A stretch of 64,000 nucleotides of DNA, from assembly GCA_033398695.1 (NCBI GenBank), contig CM065802.1:165659965-165723964 (forward strand), in the 5' to 3' direction. The position numbers were made by a program, and so were the translations under genes. A model generated the notes under the pieces. The model was given only the letters and a program-made list of their open reading frames with translations, ran no database searches and was not told the origin of the DNA. Shown in pieces: positions 1-11,084 of this stretch. This stretch comes from Orobanche coerulescens. Taxonomy: Eukaryota > Streptophyta > Magnoliopsida > Lamiales > Orobanchaceae. The stretch's first letter is position 1; every line of letters begins with the position of its first letter.

Positions 1-1302
1 ATATATACATATCCGTATAAATACATGCACTTCGACAACGATGATTTCACGCAGTTACAATTCGTATATCAAGGCACTTGCCTTGGTAATCTCTCGCGGA
101 TACTCCGAAAGTACGGTCGGTTGGCAAAATCCGGAACTCCAACGAAAACAACGATCGGAAGGGCTCAACACCAGATTTTTTTGTAGGGAAATCGTCCCTA
201 ATATCCTATCATCGAATAAACAATCAATCATACGAGAAAAAAAACATCACAAAACGACCAAATTCCTCTATGCGGCATTTCCCCGGACACTTTGAAGGCG
301 TCAAACGGAAGTTCATATAATCGACGAATCGGAAATGGTAAAACCGTGGAAAGATGATGAAAATGATAGAATACAACTTAATCTACAATTATCCATCAGT
401 AATTTAAGTTCATAAGGCTCAAACGGACGAAATCTACCAAGATCCCCAAATTTCCCAAAGTTTGGATTTTAGGAAAAACTAACCTTGATTCGGTCGATTG
501 AAGGATGTTATGGATTGATCGATCAATGATATGGGCTCAGGATCTTCGTGGTTTTGTTGTTCAACAACATGCCTTATCGCTCTCATAACCTCTGGCCGCG
601 GAAGGAAGAGAATGAAATGAAAAAATGTGTTGAAACAGTACGCTTGGTCAAATATATATCGGCAATCGACTAGCGTGCGCTAGGTTGTCCGGGTAGCGTC
701 TTATCGGCCGGCCACGGCGATAGCGTGCACAAGTCATCGGCGGCGGCGTGCGCAATCGGCCGTCCGGGACTCTTTGGACTAATTCGTCCGGCCAGTAGCG
801 TGCGCCGGCAAGCCGTAGCGTGCGCTAACTGCCGAGTTAGCGCGCGGATTGTCCGGTATGGCGTCGCTACCTGGTCGGCGAAGTCCAGACCTACGCCTAG
901 ACTGCCGGGCGATTAGCGTGCGTTACCTCCCGGCGATGGCGTGCGCTACTCCTGCGGTTTAGCGCGGCATTGTCCGGCCAGAAGCGTCGCTAGGCGGTCC
1001 TGCCCTGCTTGTCCTAAGAAGCCCAACATCCGTGCAGTTCCTCCCGCAACCGTCCGGCCAGCGCCATTGCCGTGGCCCGACGACTCGATTCCTAAAAACG
1101 CCGCGGGCGAACACGACGAAACGCTCGCGGACAACAACACCGATCCGAAATGAAATTAACATACAACAAATCACCACCTATGGCCATAAACACAAAATCG
1201 ATTGTCGAGAAAAATAATACCGACGCTCGGAAACCGAGAAATTTCCGGTCTAAGAAAAAGAAAAAATTCGAATAAATCAAAATAAAAATCTCGGATATTA
1301 CA
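1..1302 (-). mobile_element. Family B LTR, 5' part, inverted, cut by window edge
   Basis: Reverse complement of the first ~1.5 kb of the family B LTR seen at 18680 and 39329. The LTR start (TGTAATATCCGAG on the minus strand) is at 1302 and the sequence runs leftward through the GC-rich motif array and TATA region to AT-rich sequence at position 1. It interrupts the 3' LTR of element A: A sequence resumes at 1303 and matches the uninterrupted A LTR near 8447. The far end is outside the window, so I cannot tell a solo LTR from a complete element. The short GC-rich reading frames at 725-1217 are accidental. Confidence 0.88.
670..970 (-). repeat. TAGCGCACGCTA-like motif array in the left-edge B LTR
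   Basis: About ten degenerate copies of a 12-base motif, seen here mostly as TAGCGTGCGCTA, separated by GC-rich spacers. A TATA-like AATATATAT lies at 651-659, which is downstream of the array in element orientation and about 11 bp away. The same arrangement is present in the other B copies and in A. Confidence 0.8.
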
Positions 1303-2038
1303 TGCTTAGCGCGCGCTAAATACTACTCGATAGCGTACGTTACTGAAGCATAGCGCACGCTATCGGATGGTCAGTATACAGGATTCTGGGTTCAGAACCC
1401 CCACTGCCCAGTACGCTAAAGTCGATAGCGCACGCTAATAACAACGAGTTAGCGTACGCTAACTGCACACCGATAACGCACGCAAGGAGATAAGGAATAG
1501 CGTGCGCTACTCACGCAGCAGTTCAGTACTGCTCAGATCAGTACGCTGCTGTCGAAGGTACGAAACTCGAAACGCATGACAAGGCCAGAATCGAGGAATA
1601 TAAACATGAAATATACAAGACGACAGAGCTAAGCGCTGAAAGAAAATATAATTCCGACTACCGGGGAATCCGAAATACGTCAAAGAAGATAAAATTCCCT
1701 AAACTTATAGGAAATTACAAAAATGGCCCAAGTTTCCGAAAATCACGATACGACGTCGGATTCACGAACCGAAAGTCACAACACGAACAACTCAACCATA
1801 CGAACTCATACAAACCAAGAAACAATGAAAACGAACAAGTCTTATGAGAATCGAATGCACAAACGACGAAACATGTCATAAAATGGAATCACGCAAAAAC
1901 ATCACCAAAACTCGTCCAAATGGAAAAACTCCAAGAATAAAGTAGATTCAAAATGTCGAAACAGTTACAAGCGAGTAAATAAAAATAGACATACACCAAA
2001 ATGGAAACTGCTAAGAATAAAAAGGTACGGATATTACA
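1303..2038 (-). repeat. Family A 3' LTR, remaining 5' part
   Basis: Matches 8447-9175 of the A 5' LTR almost base for base and ends ATATTACA at 2038, directly against the polypurine tract. The rest of this LTR lies beyond the B insertion and off the window. It retains part of the motif array (about 1303-1510). Confidence 0.9.
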
Positions 2039-2060
2039 TTCTCCCCCTCTAAAAAGAAGG
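2039..2060 (-). other. Family A polypurine tract
   Basis: On the minus strand the bases next to the 3' LTR read AAAAAGAGGGGGAGAA in sense (plus strand TTCTCCCCCTCTAAAAAGAAGG). This purine run is where plus-strand priming occurs during reverse transcription, and its position fixes the orientation of A. Confidence 0.85.
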
Positions 2061-2073
2061 TTCGTCCCGAAAC

Positions 2074-3372
2074 TTAAGAATCAAAAAGCTTGGGGTACCT
2101 CGAACGCATATCCTTCTCTAACTCCCACGTCGCTTCTTCTACTCCGTGCCTCGACCATTGCACTTTAACCAAAGGAATGGTTTTGTGCCTTAACTGCTTG
2201 ACTCGACGCTCTAAAATTCTGACGGGCCTCTCCTCAAACATAACATCCTTCTCGATCTCCACGCCTGCGAAATAAATAATGTGGGATGGGTCTGGAACAT
2301 ACTTCCTCAACTGGGAGACGTGAAACACACTATGTACATGACTCAACGACAGAGGTAATGCCAAACGGAACGCTAACTCGTCAACTCTCTCCAATATCTC
2401 GAAAGGTCCAATATACCTCGGGCTGAGCTTCCCCTTTTTCCCAAAATGAAAAACTCCTTTCGACGGAGACACTCTCAACAGGATATGATCTCCCACCTCA
2501 AAATCCAAAGGTCGACGCCTAACATCCGCATAAGACTTTTGTCGACTCTGAGCTGCCAACATTCTCTTTCTAATCAACTCAACTTTCTCTCTCATCTCCA
2601 ACACAAGGTCCGGCTCGGTGCCAACTAAATCGGACGGGTCATCCCAGCATATTGGTGATCGGCAACGTCGGCCATAAAGCGCCTCATACGGTGCCATCTT
2701 AATCGACGCGTGCCAACTATTATTATACGTAAACTCAATCAAGGCCACATGCTCCTCCCAGTCACTACTCCAATCTAACGCACACGCGCGCAACAAATCC
2801 TCGAACGTCTGAATGGTACGTTCGGACTGCCCGTCGGTCTGAGGGTGGAAAGACGTACTCAAACGCAACTGTGTCCCCAATGCCTTATGTACCGCCTGCC
2901 AAAAGTGCGACACAAACTGGCCATCTCTATCCGAAATAATAGTCTTCGGCGTATCATGAAGTCTCACTATCTGCGCGATAAAAATATGAGCCAATTTTTC
3001 TGGACCCCAAGTATCCTTGATACCTAGAAAATGTGCCGACTTAGTCAGTCGGTCCACGATCACCCACAACATATTCATTCCGGTCTTCGTCCTCGGCAAA
3101 CTCGTGACAAAGTCCATCGAGATATCTTCCCACTTCCATTCTGGGACGGGAAGTGGTTTCAACAATCCGGCTGGCCGCTGGTGCTCGATTTTGACTTGTT
3201 GACAAGTCAAACACTTAGCCACAAACTGAACCACCTCATTCTTCATGTCATTCCACCAGAAATTCTTTCTCAAATCTTTATACATTTTACTCGAGCCCGG
3301 ATGGACTGAGTATGGTGACGCGTGAGCCTCTCGCATAATATTCTGCCTCAATTCCAAGTCGTTCGGAAACAC
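2074..3372 (-). CDS. Family A integrase with C-terminal chromodomain-like tail
   Basis: Integrase inserts the cDNA into chromosomes. The 432-residue frame starts with the HHCC zinc-binding region ([11 protein letters not shown], then CLTCQQVK, about residues 15-60). The catalytic core has the first Asp in SMDFVTSLP, the second in SDRDGQF and the Glu in DGQSERT, so the DD35E triad is present. A GPF/Y-like motif follows (GPFEILERV). The last ~45 residues ([16 protein letters not shown]) match the chromodomain-like tail of Tekay/Del chromoviruses, thought to guide integration to heterochromatin. It is separated from RNase H by a +1 shift near 3368: an extra T in the run encoding LCV-PND puts integrase out of frame with RT. 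The listed start is therefore the frame entry, not a real initiation codon. Confidence 0.9.
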   Translation of the reverse strand: MFPNDLELRQNIMREAHASPYSVHPGSSKMYKDLRKNFWWNDMKNEVVQFVAKCLTCQQVKIEHQRPAGLLKPLPVPEWKWEDISMDFVTSLPRTKTGMNMLWVIVDRLTKSAHFLGIKDTWGPEKLAHIFIAQIVRLHDTPKTIISDRDGQFVSHFWQAVHKALGTQLRLSTSFHPQTDGQSERTIQTFEDLLRACALDWSSDWEEHVALIEFTYNNSWHASIKMAPYEALYGRRCRSPICWDDPSDLVGTEPDLVLEMREKVELIRKRMLAAQSRQKSYADVRRRPLDFEVGDHILLRVSPSKGVFHFGKKGKLSPRYIGPFEILERVDELAFRLALPLSLSHVHSVFHVSQLRKYVPDPSHIIYFAGVEIEKDVMFEERPVRILERRVKQLRHKTIPLVKVQWSRHGVEEATWELEKDMRSRYPKLFDS

Positions 3373-4573
3373 AAAGCCGACCTTGGAATCTCAACACACC
3401 ATACTCATGTATCACGAATCCCGGGGCTTTCCCCTTCCCTACATTCTCTCGAAGCTGAATACACATCGGGTCCTCTAACTGTCCCGATTTGATGTCGTCG
3501 ACTAGAGACGACGAAATCTCAAGTGTACGCAACTGCCCGGAACTCTCTGGTAGCACGATCTCAACGCTCAACCTCATTAACTCTCGCTGAAGTCCCGACT
3601 GGGCCATAAGCAACTCAAGCGTCTGAAGCGATACCGATTTCCGGCTCAAGGCATCTGCCACCACATTTGCCTTGCCCGGATGGTAAAGAATCTCAAGGTC
3701 GTAATCCTTAATCAACTCCAACCATCTCCGCTGTCTCATCTTAATCTCTTTCTGCGTAAAAATGTACTTCAGGCTCTTGTGATCGGTAAAAATCTGACAC
3801 GAAGAGCCATACAAGTAATGACGCCAGATCTTCAACACAAATACAACTGCGGCCAACTCAAGATCATGCGTAGGGTAATTCAATTCGTACGGTTTCAACT
3901 GACGGTAAGCATAGGCAATCGTCCTCCCGTGCTGCATGAGTACACATCCGAGTCCTTGGCCCGAATCATCACTAAAAACTGAGAAAGCCTCATTACCACT
4001 CAGTAAATCCAAAACAGGAGCGGTCGTCAACCGCTTCTTCAACTCCTCAAAACTATTCTGCCTCTCATCGATCCACACAAACTTCTCTGACTTCTGTAAC
4101 AACTGATTCAGCGGTCGAGCGAGCTTAGAGAACCCCTCGACAAATCTACGGTAATATCCGGCCAAACCCAGAAAACTACGGACCTCCTTCACGTTCTTGG
4201 GCGGCGCCCAATCCAAAACTGCCTCTACCTTATGTGGGTCCACACGAACACCCTCAGCCGAGATCACATGACCGAGAAACATAACCTCCCGTAACCAAAA
4301 TTCACACTTTGAGAACTTCGCAAAAAGATGCTGAGTTCTCAAAATATCTAACACGATATGCAAATGACGGGCGTGCTCCTCCTTGCTCCTCGAGTAAATC
4401 AGTATATCGTTGATAAAAACGACTACACACTTATCGAGGTACTCGATAAAGACTTTGTTCATAAGCTGCATGAACACGGCTGGGGCGATGGTTAGCCCAA
4501 AAGGCATAACCACAAACTCATAGTGACCGTATCTCGTCCGAAAGGCCGTCTTCAGAATATCGGTATCCTTCAC
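3287..4573 (-). CDS. Family A reverse transcriptase (C-terminal half) and RNase H
   Basis: Copies element RNA into DNA and degrades the RNA strand. Residues 1-90 hold RT palm motifs ([20 protein letters not shown]) and the active-site block, which reads [12 protein letters not shown]; the usual Ty3/gypsy form is F-[IV]-D-D, so the first catalytic Asp is Asn here and activity should be lost. Connection sequence follows ([17 protein letters not shown]). RNase H runs from about residue 200 with its acidic residues in place ([33 protein letters not shown]). After about residue 395 the frame leaves homology because of the extra base near 3368, so the last ~30 residues are not genuine protein. Upstream RT is decayed. 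Confidence 0.9.
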   Translation of the reverse strand: MKDTDILKTAFRTRYGHYEFVVMPFGLTIAPAVFMQLMNKVFIEYLDKCVVVFINDILIYSRSKEEHARHLHIVLDILRTQHLFAKFSKCEFWLREVMFLGHVISAEGVRVDPHKVEAVLDWAPPKNVKEVRSFLGLAGYYRRFVEGFSKLARPLNQLLQKSEKFVWIDERQNSFEELKKRLTTAPVLDLLSGNEAFSVFSDDSGQGLGCVLMQHGRTIAYAYRQLKPYELNYPTHDLELAAVVFVLKIWRHYLYGSSCQIFTDHKSLKYIFTQKEIKMRQRRWLELIKDYDLEILYHPGKANVVADALSRKSVSLQTLELLMAQSGLQRELMRLSVEIVLPESSGQLRTLEISSSLVDDIKSGQLEDPMCIQLRENVGKGKAPGFVIHEYGVLRFQGRLCVSERLGIEAEYYARGSRVTILSPSGLE

Positions 4574-4998
4574 TCGGAGCTGATAATACCTCTATCTCAA
4601 ATCAATCTTCGAAAACACGGTTGCCCCTTGCAACTGGTCGAACAAATCATCGATCCTCGGGAGCGGATACTTGTTTTTAATAGTCACTTTGTTCAACTCA
4701 CGATAGTCGATGCACAAACGAAGTGACCCATCCTTCTTCTTCACAAACATGACCGGTGCGCCCTAAAATGAAGCGCTCGTCGAATATACCCCATGTATAG
4801 CAACTATCCCAACTGTTTCTTCAACTCTAGCATCTCAGCAGGCGCCATACGATATGGCGTCTTATAAATCGATGCCGCACCCGGCTCCAAATCAACAGTA
4901 AACTCGACCTCTCGATCCGGTGGCAAACCCAGCAACTCATCTGGAAAGACGTCAGGATACTCACACACTACCGGAATAGACGAGAGCTCGGCTCCCCC
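4574..4998 (-). pseudogene. Family A protease-RT junction and RT N-terminal part, decayed
   Basis: Read in changing frames, this stretch gives the conserved segment before RT ([19 protein letters not shown], then PYRMAPAEM) and the first RT motifs ([13 protein letters not shown]). At least two in-frame stops (one after KKQLG near 4816, one in place of Ser in the LRSGYHQL motif near 4591) and two frame changes are present. It connects the protease frame to the RT frame and confirms that gag-pol was one continuous gene. Confidence 0.8.
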
Positions 4999-5796
4999 TT
5001 ATTCCGATCTCAAAGCATAACACCAATAACCCATGTAACCTCCTCGAAGAAGTCTCACTACTTTCAAAGCGCTGATCAGAAATCTCTGGCTACCCCGCTT
5101 AGGCCCCACAAAAAAATGCTCGGTACCGTCAGAGGCTAACATCGAAACGGTTCTCTTTCTATAAATCATGATCACCCCATGACGGTCCAACCAATCCTCA
5201 CCAAGAATTAGATCCTCGTCTCTAATATCTACCACAATCAGATAAGAAGGCCAATCCCTCGCCGCGATACTCACAGGAAAATCTCGAATCTCACGGTCCC
5301 CCACGATGATATCCCCACTAGGCAGTTTAAAAACAAATGGTTCACACGCAACTAGGCAATCAACATGCAGACGATGCACACAATCCAGAGATATGAAAGA
5401 ATGCGTAGCACCAGAATCGAATAACACGGAAACAGGATGATCAAGAATGTGGACGGTACCTGTAGCTACCGTCGCGTCGGGATCCCCAGCTCGTTTCATC
5501 TCGTACACACGGGGTGGAACAGACCCCGCACTAGAAGCGCCCCATCTAGAAGGCTGTCCACGTCCTCGACCTCTACCAAAACTCTGATGTGGCTGAGAAA
5601 CTGCCAGTGTCTGATTCACGCTCGGTTCTCCCGCAGCTGGGGCTGATATCTGAGTAACCGGTGCCCGAGCAGCATCTGTACAAAACTTGGCACGATGCCC
5701 CATCCGACCGCAGGAATGACACTGAATCGGAGGCCTATCACACTCACTCATAATGTGTCCAGGGCGACCACAATTAAAGGAATTAGGACCATGCAC
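4999..5796 (-). CDS. Family A Gag nucleocapsid and aspartic protease
   Basis: The N-terminal ~35 residues are nucleocapsid. The second CCHC knuckle is intact (CHSCGRMGHRAKFC), while the first has lost its leading Cys (FNCGRPGHIMSEC). These knuckles bind genomic RNA. A Gly/Arg/Gln-rich linker follows. The aspartic protease, which matures the polyprotein, has its active site at VLFDSGATHSFIS (about residue 128) and the ILGEDWLDRHG segment typical of Ty3/gypsy proteases. The frame is the same as the upstream gag frame, interrupted by TAG stops near 5932 and 5941. It ends in a stop before the RT linker, which continues in another frame. Confidence 0.87.
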   Translation of the reverse strand: MHGPNSFNCGRPGHIMSECDRPPIQCHSCGRMGHRAKFCTDAARAPVTQISAPAAGEPSVNQTLAVSQPHQSFGRGRGRGQPSRWGASSAGSVPPRVYEMKRAGDPDATVATGTVHILDHPVSVLFDSGATHSFISLDCVHRLHVDCLVACEPFVFKLPSGDIIVGDREIRDFPVSIAARDWPSYLIVVDIRDEDLILGEDWLDRHGVIMIYRKRTVSMLASDGTEHFFVGPKRGSQRFLISALKVVRLLRGGYMGYWCYALRSE

Positions 5797-5940
5797 TAAA
5801 CTAGTAGGAGCAGACTTAGAACCCTTTCCTCGTCCAAATGACGGGGACTGGCTCCCGAAGACTCGCGAACCAGACTGAGTCTTCTGATACCCTCCAGACT
5901 TGCCTCCCGAAAACTGGCCGGAGGTCTTCTACTTCTTTCC

Positions 5941-6846
5941 CTAGGCTGCCGTCTCTGTCGCAGAAAACAACATCTCATAAGCCATCGCCTTATTCTGATA
6001 CTTCTTCAAAGTCGTGCACCCCAGACCAGACATGTAGTGATGCACCCTCGGTTTCATCCGCATATCGAAGTGTCGTATCTTATCAAGCTCATCTCGGACT
6101 TGGTTTCTCACATAATGAAGTTGTTGGTTGTAGTCCTTGATTGCCTGCGAAATCGGGACATCTTGGGGCTTAGACTCAAAGAAGGCTCGGATCCTCCCTT
6201 CTTTAACTGGCCACAGACAAAACTCGTCTTCCATCAGCTCCCGGAACTCTGCCCATGTGGCTGCCCGATCAAGCAATTTCACCGCTTGCCACCACGTTGC
6301 CTCCTCTTTGGCGAGGAAGTACTAAGCGATGGGTACCTTCCTCTCCTCAGAGCAGTTAGCAGCCTCAAACACCTTCTCCATCTCAAATAACCAACTCTCC
6401 CAACCGGAAGGGTCAGAAGCACCATCAAACTGTGGGGGACGCATACGAATCACGTCCTGAAGTAACTTATCATTACCAGATCCAGTAGGCGGAACCGGGT
6501 TAGCATTAGCCTGGCCGACCAAAACAGCCTGAGTCAGTAGCGTCATCTGGTTCGCTACTTGCTGTAAAATATTCACCACCCCAACATTCTCATGCGCATT
6601 ACCGGAGCTAGTAGACTGATCCTGCTGACCTCCGGAACTAGGTGGAACACTGTTCGACAAGGAAGGCATCGCCGAATCAGTTCCCGAGTTATCGGACATG
6701 GCCGCCCCACCGGCTGCGCCACGTCCCCTACCGCGTCCGCGACCGCATCCGCGTCCTCTACCAGCAGGAATTCTGAAGAAGTAGTGGTGAGTACAATTCA
6801 AACGTAAAACGCAATAAGATACCAAGAAACGAATAGAACAGAACAA
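5941..6846 (-). pseudogene. Family A Gag, capsid region, with an in-frame stop
   Basis: Gag forms the virus-like particle. The N-terminal part contains an Arg-Gly run (GRGRGCGRGRGRGRG), a Ser/Gln-rich linker and the start of the retrotransposon Gag fold (RMRPPQFDGASDPSGWESWL). After an in-frame TAG at 6322-6324, capsid sequence continues in the same frame (ATWAEFRELMEDEFC, then MSGLGCTTLKKYQNKAMAYE). Another TAG follows at 5941. All stops lie in one frame, so decay here is by substitution. The true start is uncertain; the Met of MSDNSGTD (6699) is one candidate, but the upstream Arg-Gly run also looks coding. Confidence 0.82.
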
Positions 6847-6969
6847 CGTAACGAGTCAAGTTAGGAAAACTTATGAGCACCGGTGTACTGAGATGATGGC
6901 ATGGCAGTGATACTGTTCAAAAACGACACTCGACTAGACCCAGATAACCGACAGCCTAGTGATCCATAA

Positions 6970-6987
6970 ACCTAAGCTCTGATACCA
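6970..6987 (-). other. Family A primer binding site (tRNA-Met type)
   Basis: The minus strand reads TGGTATCAGAGCTTAGGT, five bases inside the 5' LTR. The first 12 bases match the complement of the plant initiator tRNA-Met 3' end. Minus-strand DNA synthesis would start here. Confidence 0.85.
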
Positions 6988-7582
6988 TATTCTGTAACAC
7001 CCCCAAGACGTTCAGGGTGTATTACAGTGCCGTAGACCCCACACTTTGGAATCCACCAGGCTAACAAACCGACCCGATAAACAACAAGGACATACATCAC
7101 TAACAATCGAACAATTTCTCAAACCACGACATTCAAATCAAAGACTAAAATCCAACAAATACAATCTGACATCAAATCCATTTCCCAAAACGGGAACACA
7201 ACATTAACAAATTCAGAAAGGAAGTACTCGAGTACTTAAAACCGATTTCATAATACAAAAATCCCAAAACAAGACATCAATAATAAATGACAGAACAAAA
7301 CATCAACAAATGACTACTGAACAGTATCATGCTTGCCCATCATTCTCATACGGCTCGAGTGCTCGCTTGTCTCCAAGACCTGTACCTGAAATACAAAAAG
7401 TATTTCCCCCATTTAAGGGGTTAGCGACAACTGTTAGTGCAAGTACAATCCATTTGAACTAACATTCTAATCAGATGATAATATGCGCCAAAATCGTTTT
7501 AGAAATCATTTATATTCTGGAATATTTACGGTGCACACGCACAAAACACAATTTTCTCCAACAAAACAATTCGAGTTAACCC

Positions 7583-7713
7583 TGGTACGAGACTCACGCC
7601 CATCGTACCCCGCAGAGCCCCGTCGGACATCCCTGGGTGGTTAACCATAGTTCGCGGTACGAAACTCACGGCAACGTACCCCTAGAGGCCCCATCGGACC
7701 ATCCCTAGGTGAA
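7583..7713 (-). repeat. Duplicated ~73-bp GC-rich module in the A LTR
   Basis: Two imperfect copies begin GGTACGAGACTCACG (7583) and GGTACGAAACTCACG (7656). Each ends in a similar CCCCRTCGGAC...CCCTRGGTG segment. A comparable duplicated module of 72 bp lies in the F LTR at 62654. Confidence 0.75.
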
Positions 7714-8331
7714 CATACATATATCCATCCATACAACCACAGTAAGCCATAATTCAAATACTAGAACGCGTAAACAAATGTAAAGTACTTGCCTTTGAGA
7801 CATCTTCGAAGAATTGGGAATGAATAACGACTACGAATGATCCGGATGGAAAACGACGATCCCTAAACGAAGGACCAACATATCTTAGTCCTAACGGACA
7901 ACAATAATCAAATGGAATACTCCCACAACCCCGATTACAAGCTAAGTCAATATACGATTAATCGATACGGGCGAGGGTTTACACAAAATCTCCCCGTATC
8001 GACAATTCACGGGCTAAACTCGAGGAAAACAGGTTGGGAATCACCCAATAACAACAATCGGTAAGGAATATCGCAACATATATGAACAATTCGGAATTAA
8101 TCCAACAAAACCCGAAACCCCCCAAAAATTGACAAAGTAGGGTTCTGAGTCAAAATACCTTGAATTGAAGTGGAGAAGATGGATTAAGATGATGATGTTC
8201 TAAGCTTGGAACACAAGAATCGGTCTGCAATGAGACTCCACGGATTAGTCTCCACAATTCGCCCTAAAATCGCTGGAATCGCCTAATGGAAGTGAAGAGA
8301 ATGAAAAATGATGGAAAAGGGATCTGCTGTC

Positions 8332-8340
8332 CTATTTAAA
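8332..8340 (-). promoter_or_regulatory. TATA-like box of the family A 5' LTR
   Basis: TTTAAATAG on the minus strand, 8 bp downstream (element orientation) of the last motif of the array. The start of the genomic RNA is expected ~30 bp further on, but no start site can be seen directly. Confidence 0.55.
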
Positions 8341-8347
8341 ATGCATA

Positions 8348-8652
8348 GTTAGCGCACGCTAACCATCAAAAGGTAGCCCACGCTAACGGGGATTGCAAAC
8401 AGTCCGAAAACTGCTGCCCGGCGATGCTAGCGTGCGCTAGACATGCTTAGTGCGCGCTAAATACTACTCGATAGCGTACGTTACTGAAGCCTAGCGCACG
8501 CTATCGGATGGTTAGTATACAGGATTCTGGGTTCAGAACCCCCAGTGCCCAGTACGCTAAAGTCGATAGCGCACACTAATAACAATGAGTTAGCATACGC
8601 TAACTGCACACCGATAACGCACGCAAGGAGATAAGGAATAGCGTGCGCTACT
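8348..8652 (-). repeat. TAGCGCACGCTA-like motif array in the A 5' LTR
   Basis: About eleven degenerate copies (for example GTTAGCGCACGCTAAC at 8347, GCTAGCGTGCGCTAG near 8429, AATAGCGTGCGCTAC near 8638) in ~305 bp with irregular AT-richer spacers. Both orientations occur, as expected for a nearly palindromic motif. Several variants differ by C-to-T or G-to-A at CpG positions. Confidence 0.82.
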
Positions 8653-9175
8653 TATGCAGCAGTTCAGTACTGCTCAGATCAGTACGTTGCTGCCGAAGGT
8701 ACGAAAATCGAAACGCACGACAAGGCCATAATCCAGGAACATTAACCTGAAATATACAAGACGACAGAGCTAAGCGCTAAAAGAAAATATAATTCCGACT
8801 ACTGGGGAATCCGAAATACGACAAAGAAGATGAAATTCCCTAAACTTATAGGAAATTATAAAAATGGCCCAAGTGTCCGAATATCACCATACGACGTCGG
8901 ATTCATGAACCGAAAGTCACAACACGAACAACTCAAGCATACGAACTCATACAAACAAAGAAACAACGAAAACGAACAAGTCTTATGAGAATCGAATGCA
9001 CAAACGACGAAACATGACATAAAATGGAATCACGCAAAAACATCACCAAAACTCGTCCAAATGGAAAAACTCCAAGAATAAGATTCAAAATGTCGAAACG
9101 GTTACAAGCGAGTCGATAAAAATAGACATACACCAAAATAGAAATTGCTAAGAATAGAAAGGTACGGATATTACA

Positions 9176-10317
9176 TGATTGACATGCATTGAGTCTATCT
9201 CAGCTTCCATAGCTTCACGCCATTTCGCGGAGTCTACATCCACCATCACTTGGTCATAGGTCGTTGGGTCGGTCTCTTGGCTATCACTTGGAACCTCATG
9301 GAGACCCAGCTCCTCCAAGTGCACCAGCCCATACCTATCAGGTAAATGAGACACCCTACTAGACTTACGAGGTGGTTGTACTTGTTTTTCAGAAGGTTCG
9401 GTTCTAGTTTCTTGCACAGGTGTCTCCCGAGGAGTTTCATTGTATTCTTCCAAAGAAATACTTCTACCTGCTCCGCCTTCCTGAATGAACTCATCCTCCA
9501 AGAAGTGTGCTTGTAAAGCAACAACGATCTTTCGATCTTTGGTCATGTAGAATAGATACCCCATTGTCCCAGATAAGAATCCAATGAAACGTCCCTTCGC
9601 GGACCTCGCTTACAACTTTTCCACCTTAGTCTTTTTGACATAGGCAGGAAATCCACAAATCCTAATGTGATTAAGACTTGGTTTCCTGCCCTCCCACATC
9701 TCATATGGAGTTTTAAGAACGGAGTTGGAAGGACATCTGTTCAAGATGTGAGCAGCAGTCATGAGTGCATACCCCCACAGATAAATCGGTAAGTCAGTAT
9801 AGCCCAGCATGGAATGGGCCATGTTCAACAAGGTCGTGTTCCTTCTTTCTGACACACCATTTAACTGAGGAGTACCTAGAGGTGTTAGTTGTGAAACTAT
9901 TCCATGTTCCTTAAGAAACTCGTCAAACTCCATACTCATATACTCGCCACCTCAGTCCGACCGAAGTGCTTTGGTATGATTATCAGTTTGTTTCTCGACT
10001 AGGGCTTTGAATTCCTGGAATTTCTCAAAAGCCTCGGATTTATGTTTCATTAAGTATACATAACCATACCTAGTATGATCATCTGTAAACGTAATGAAAT
10101 ATTTATATCCATCACGTGCTGCTTCCAAAGCACCACATACGTCGGTATGGATTAATCCCAGTTTATCAGCGGCTCTTTCAAAAGTCCCTGTGAAGGGGGA
10201 CTTAGACATTTTGCCTTTAAGGCAAGATTCACAAGTAGGAAATGGATCCGGTCCCAATGGACCCATAAGTCCATCTTTTTTCCATCTTGTAAACCTTGGC
10301 CTGACCAACATGACCAA
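9176..10317 (-). pseudogene. Copia I integrase and post-integrase linker, interrupted
   Basis: Copia integrase core: first Asp in LIHTDVCGALEAA, second in ALRSD, Glu in NGVSERRNTTLL, followed by the conserved IWLWGYAL-like and AHILNRCPS segments. The Arg normally after ALRSD is a TGA stop (9949 region, CGA to TGA), and another stop replaces Asp after VEKL near 9610. All these pieces share one frame. The linker before RT (PRKSSRVSHLPDRYG, then DSAKWREAMEAEIDSM) ends abruptly at 9176, where element A inserted. RT and RNase H of I are off-window. Confidence 0.87.
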
Positions 10318-10319
10318 GT

Positions 10320-11033
10320 CTAAGATGCCATTTCAAAACTTGATTGGTTTCATCCCTACTACGTTTTCTAGTCATAGTATTCACAACTACTTTGTTGTAA
10401 TAATGTAGCAGTACCCACTAGTTTATTTCTGAAATAAATTTTGCAGGAACCATCACCAATGAAAAATGAAATGCCTTTTCGGTCCATGACCAGAATGGAT
10501 ACAATGTTTTTGTGCCCCTTGTGTAAAACAAGTACATCTTCTAAAGTCAAAACAAAGCCGGATTCTAAACCCAAAAGAAGTGATCCTATGTCGGTCGCCT
10601 CGACACTATGCCCGCTTCCGACTGTGATCATAACTTCTCCAGCTCCAAGCTTCCTACTTTGTTCCAGATCCTGATTCACGGTACAAATATGAGAACTAGC
10701 ACCAGAATCCAGTATCCAGGAAGTAGAAAATACAGTAGCAGAACAATTTGTTTCCAAAACTAAAAGTTCTTTACCTGAAGTGCCATGAAGAATCGGACCC
10801 TCTCTAGCCCAGTGGCCCAGCTCACCGCACTTGAGAGAAGCGTCTTTCTTCTTGCTCTTTGGAACCATTGGGGCCTTGCCCTTGCCCTTGAAGTCCTTGA
10901 CATGTGGTCCAGTCTGCTTCTTGGTCTTTTTCTTCTTGTTCTTAAACCTCCGAGGTCTAGAAGAAATCACAAGAGCAGACTCCTTCATCCACGGAGTCTT
11001 CATCTGAGACTGAGCGGTCACAAGTTTGTTCAT
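10320..11033 (-). pseudogene. Copia I nucleocapsid, protease and integrase N-terminus
   Basis: In order: a Lys-rich basic segment, a degenerate zinc knuckle (KCGELGHWAREG, second half changed), the aspartic protease active site SWILDSGASSHIC with protease continuing through VLVLHKG, and a decayed integrase zinc finger (KWHLRLGHVG) just downstream of 10368 in another frame. The shift between this frame and the integrase core lies near 10320-10370. Neighbouring Gag at 11085-11594 is in the same frame as this block. Confidence 0.83.
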
Positions 11034-11084
11034 TAGCCCAGCTAAATTACATGCAATCTCATTACAGTTGAAGTTTATAACAAA

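Larger units (their letters stand above)
1303..9175 (-). mobile_element. Family A: Tekay-like Ty3/gypsy retrotransposon, nearly complete
   Basis: Minus-strand element in the order 5' LTR (6993-9175), primer site, gag, protease, RT, RNase H, integrase with chromodomain-like tail, polypurine tract, 3' LTR (to 2038). This is the Ty3/gypsy domain order; the C-terminal tail and the TGTAA/TTACA LTR ends point to the Tekay/Del chromovirus clade. It is inserted in the pol region of copia I, whose coding sequence begins again at 9176 with possible TSD TGATT (9176-9180). The far edge is off-window. Coding capacity is broken by stops in gag, frameshifts at protease-RT and RNase H-integrase, and a changed RT active site. 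Confidence 0.92.
6993..9175 (-). repeat. Family A 5' LTR (2183 bp)
   Basis: Complete LTR bounded by TGTAA (9175 side) and TTACA (6993 side) in element orientation. In that orientation it holds the TAGCGCACGCTA-like array (8652 down to 8348), a TATA-like box, a duplicated ~73-bp module and two potential stem-loops near the 3' end (7420-7406 and 7057-7032). Reading frames inside it have no protein homology I recognise. Confidence 0.9.

Noticed and set aside
670..970. GC-rich repeated 12-mers resembling a CRISPR or satellite array
   Set aside because: Units are short, degenerate, irregularly spaced and occur in both orientations inside LTRs beside TATA boxes; no cas genes, and the sequence is a plant retrotransposon.
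725..1217. Several overlapping Ala/Arg/Pro-rich reading frames on both strands
   Set aside because: They arise from the GC-rich part of the B LTR; they overlap on both strands, have no homology I recognise and are not kept in the other B copies.
2845..3309. Plus-strand frames overlapping the A integrase
   Set aside because: Shadows of the minus-strand integrase, which has the full set of catalytic motifs.
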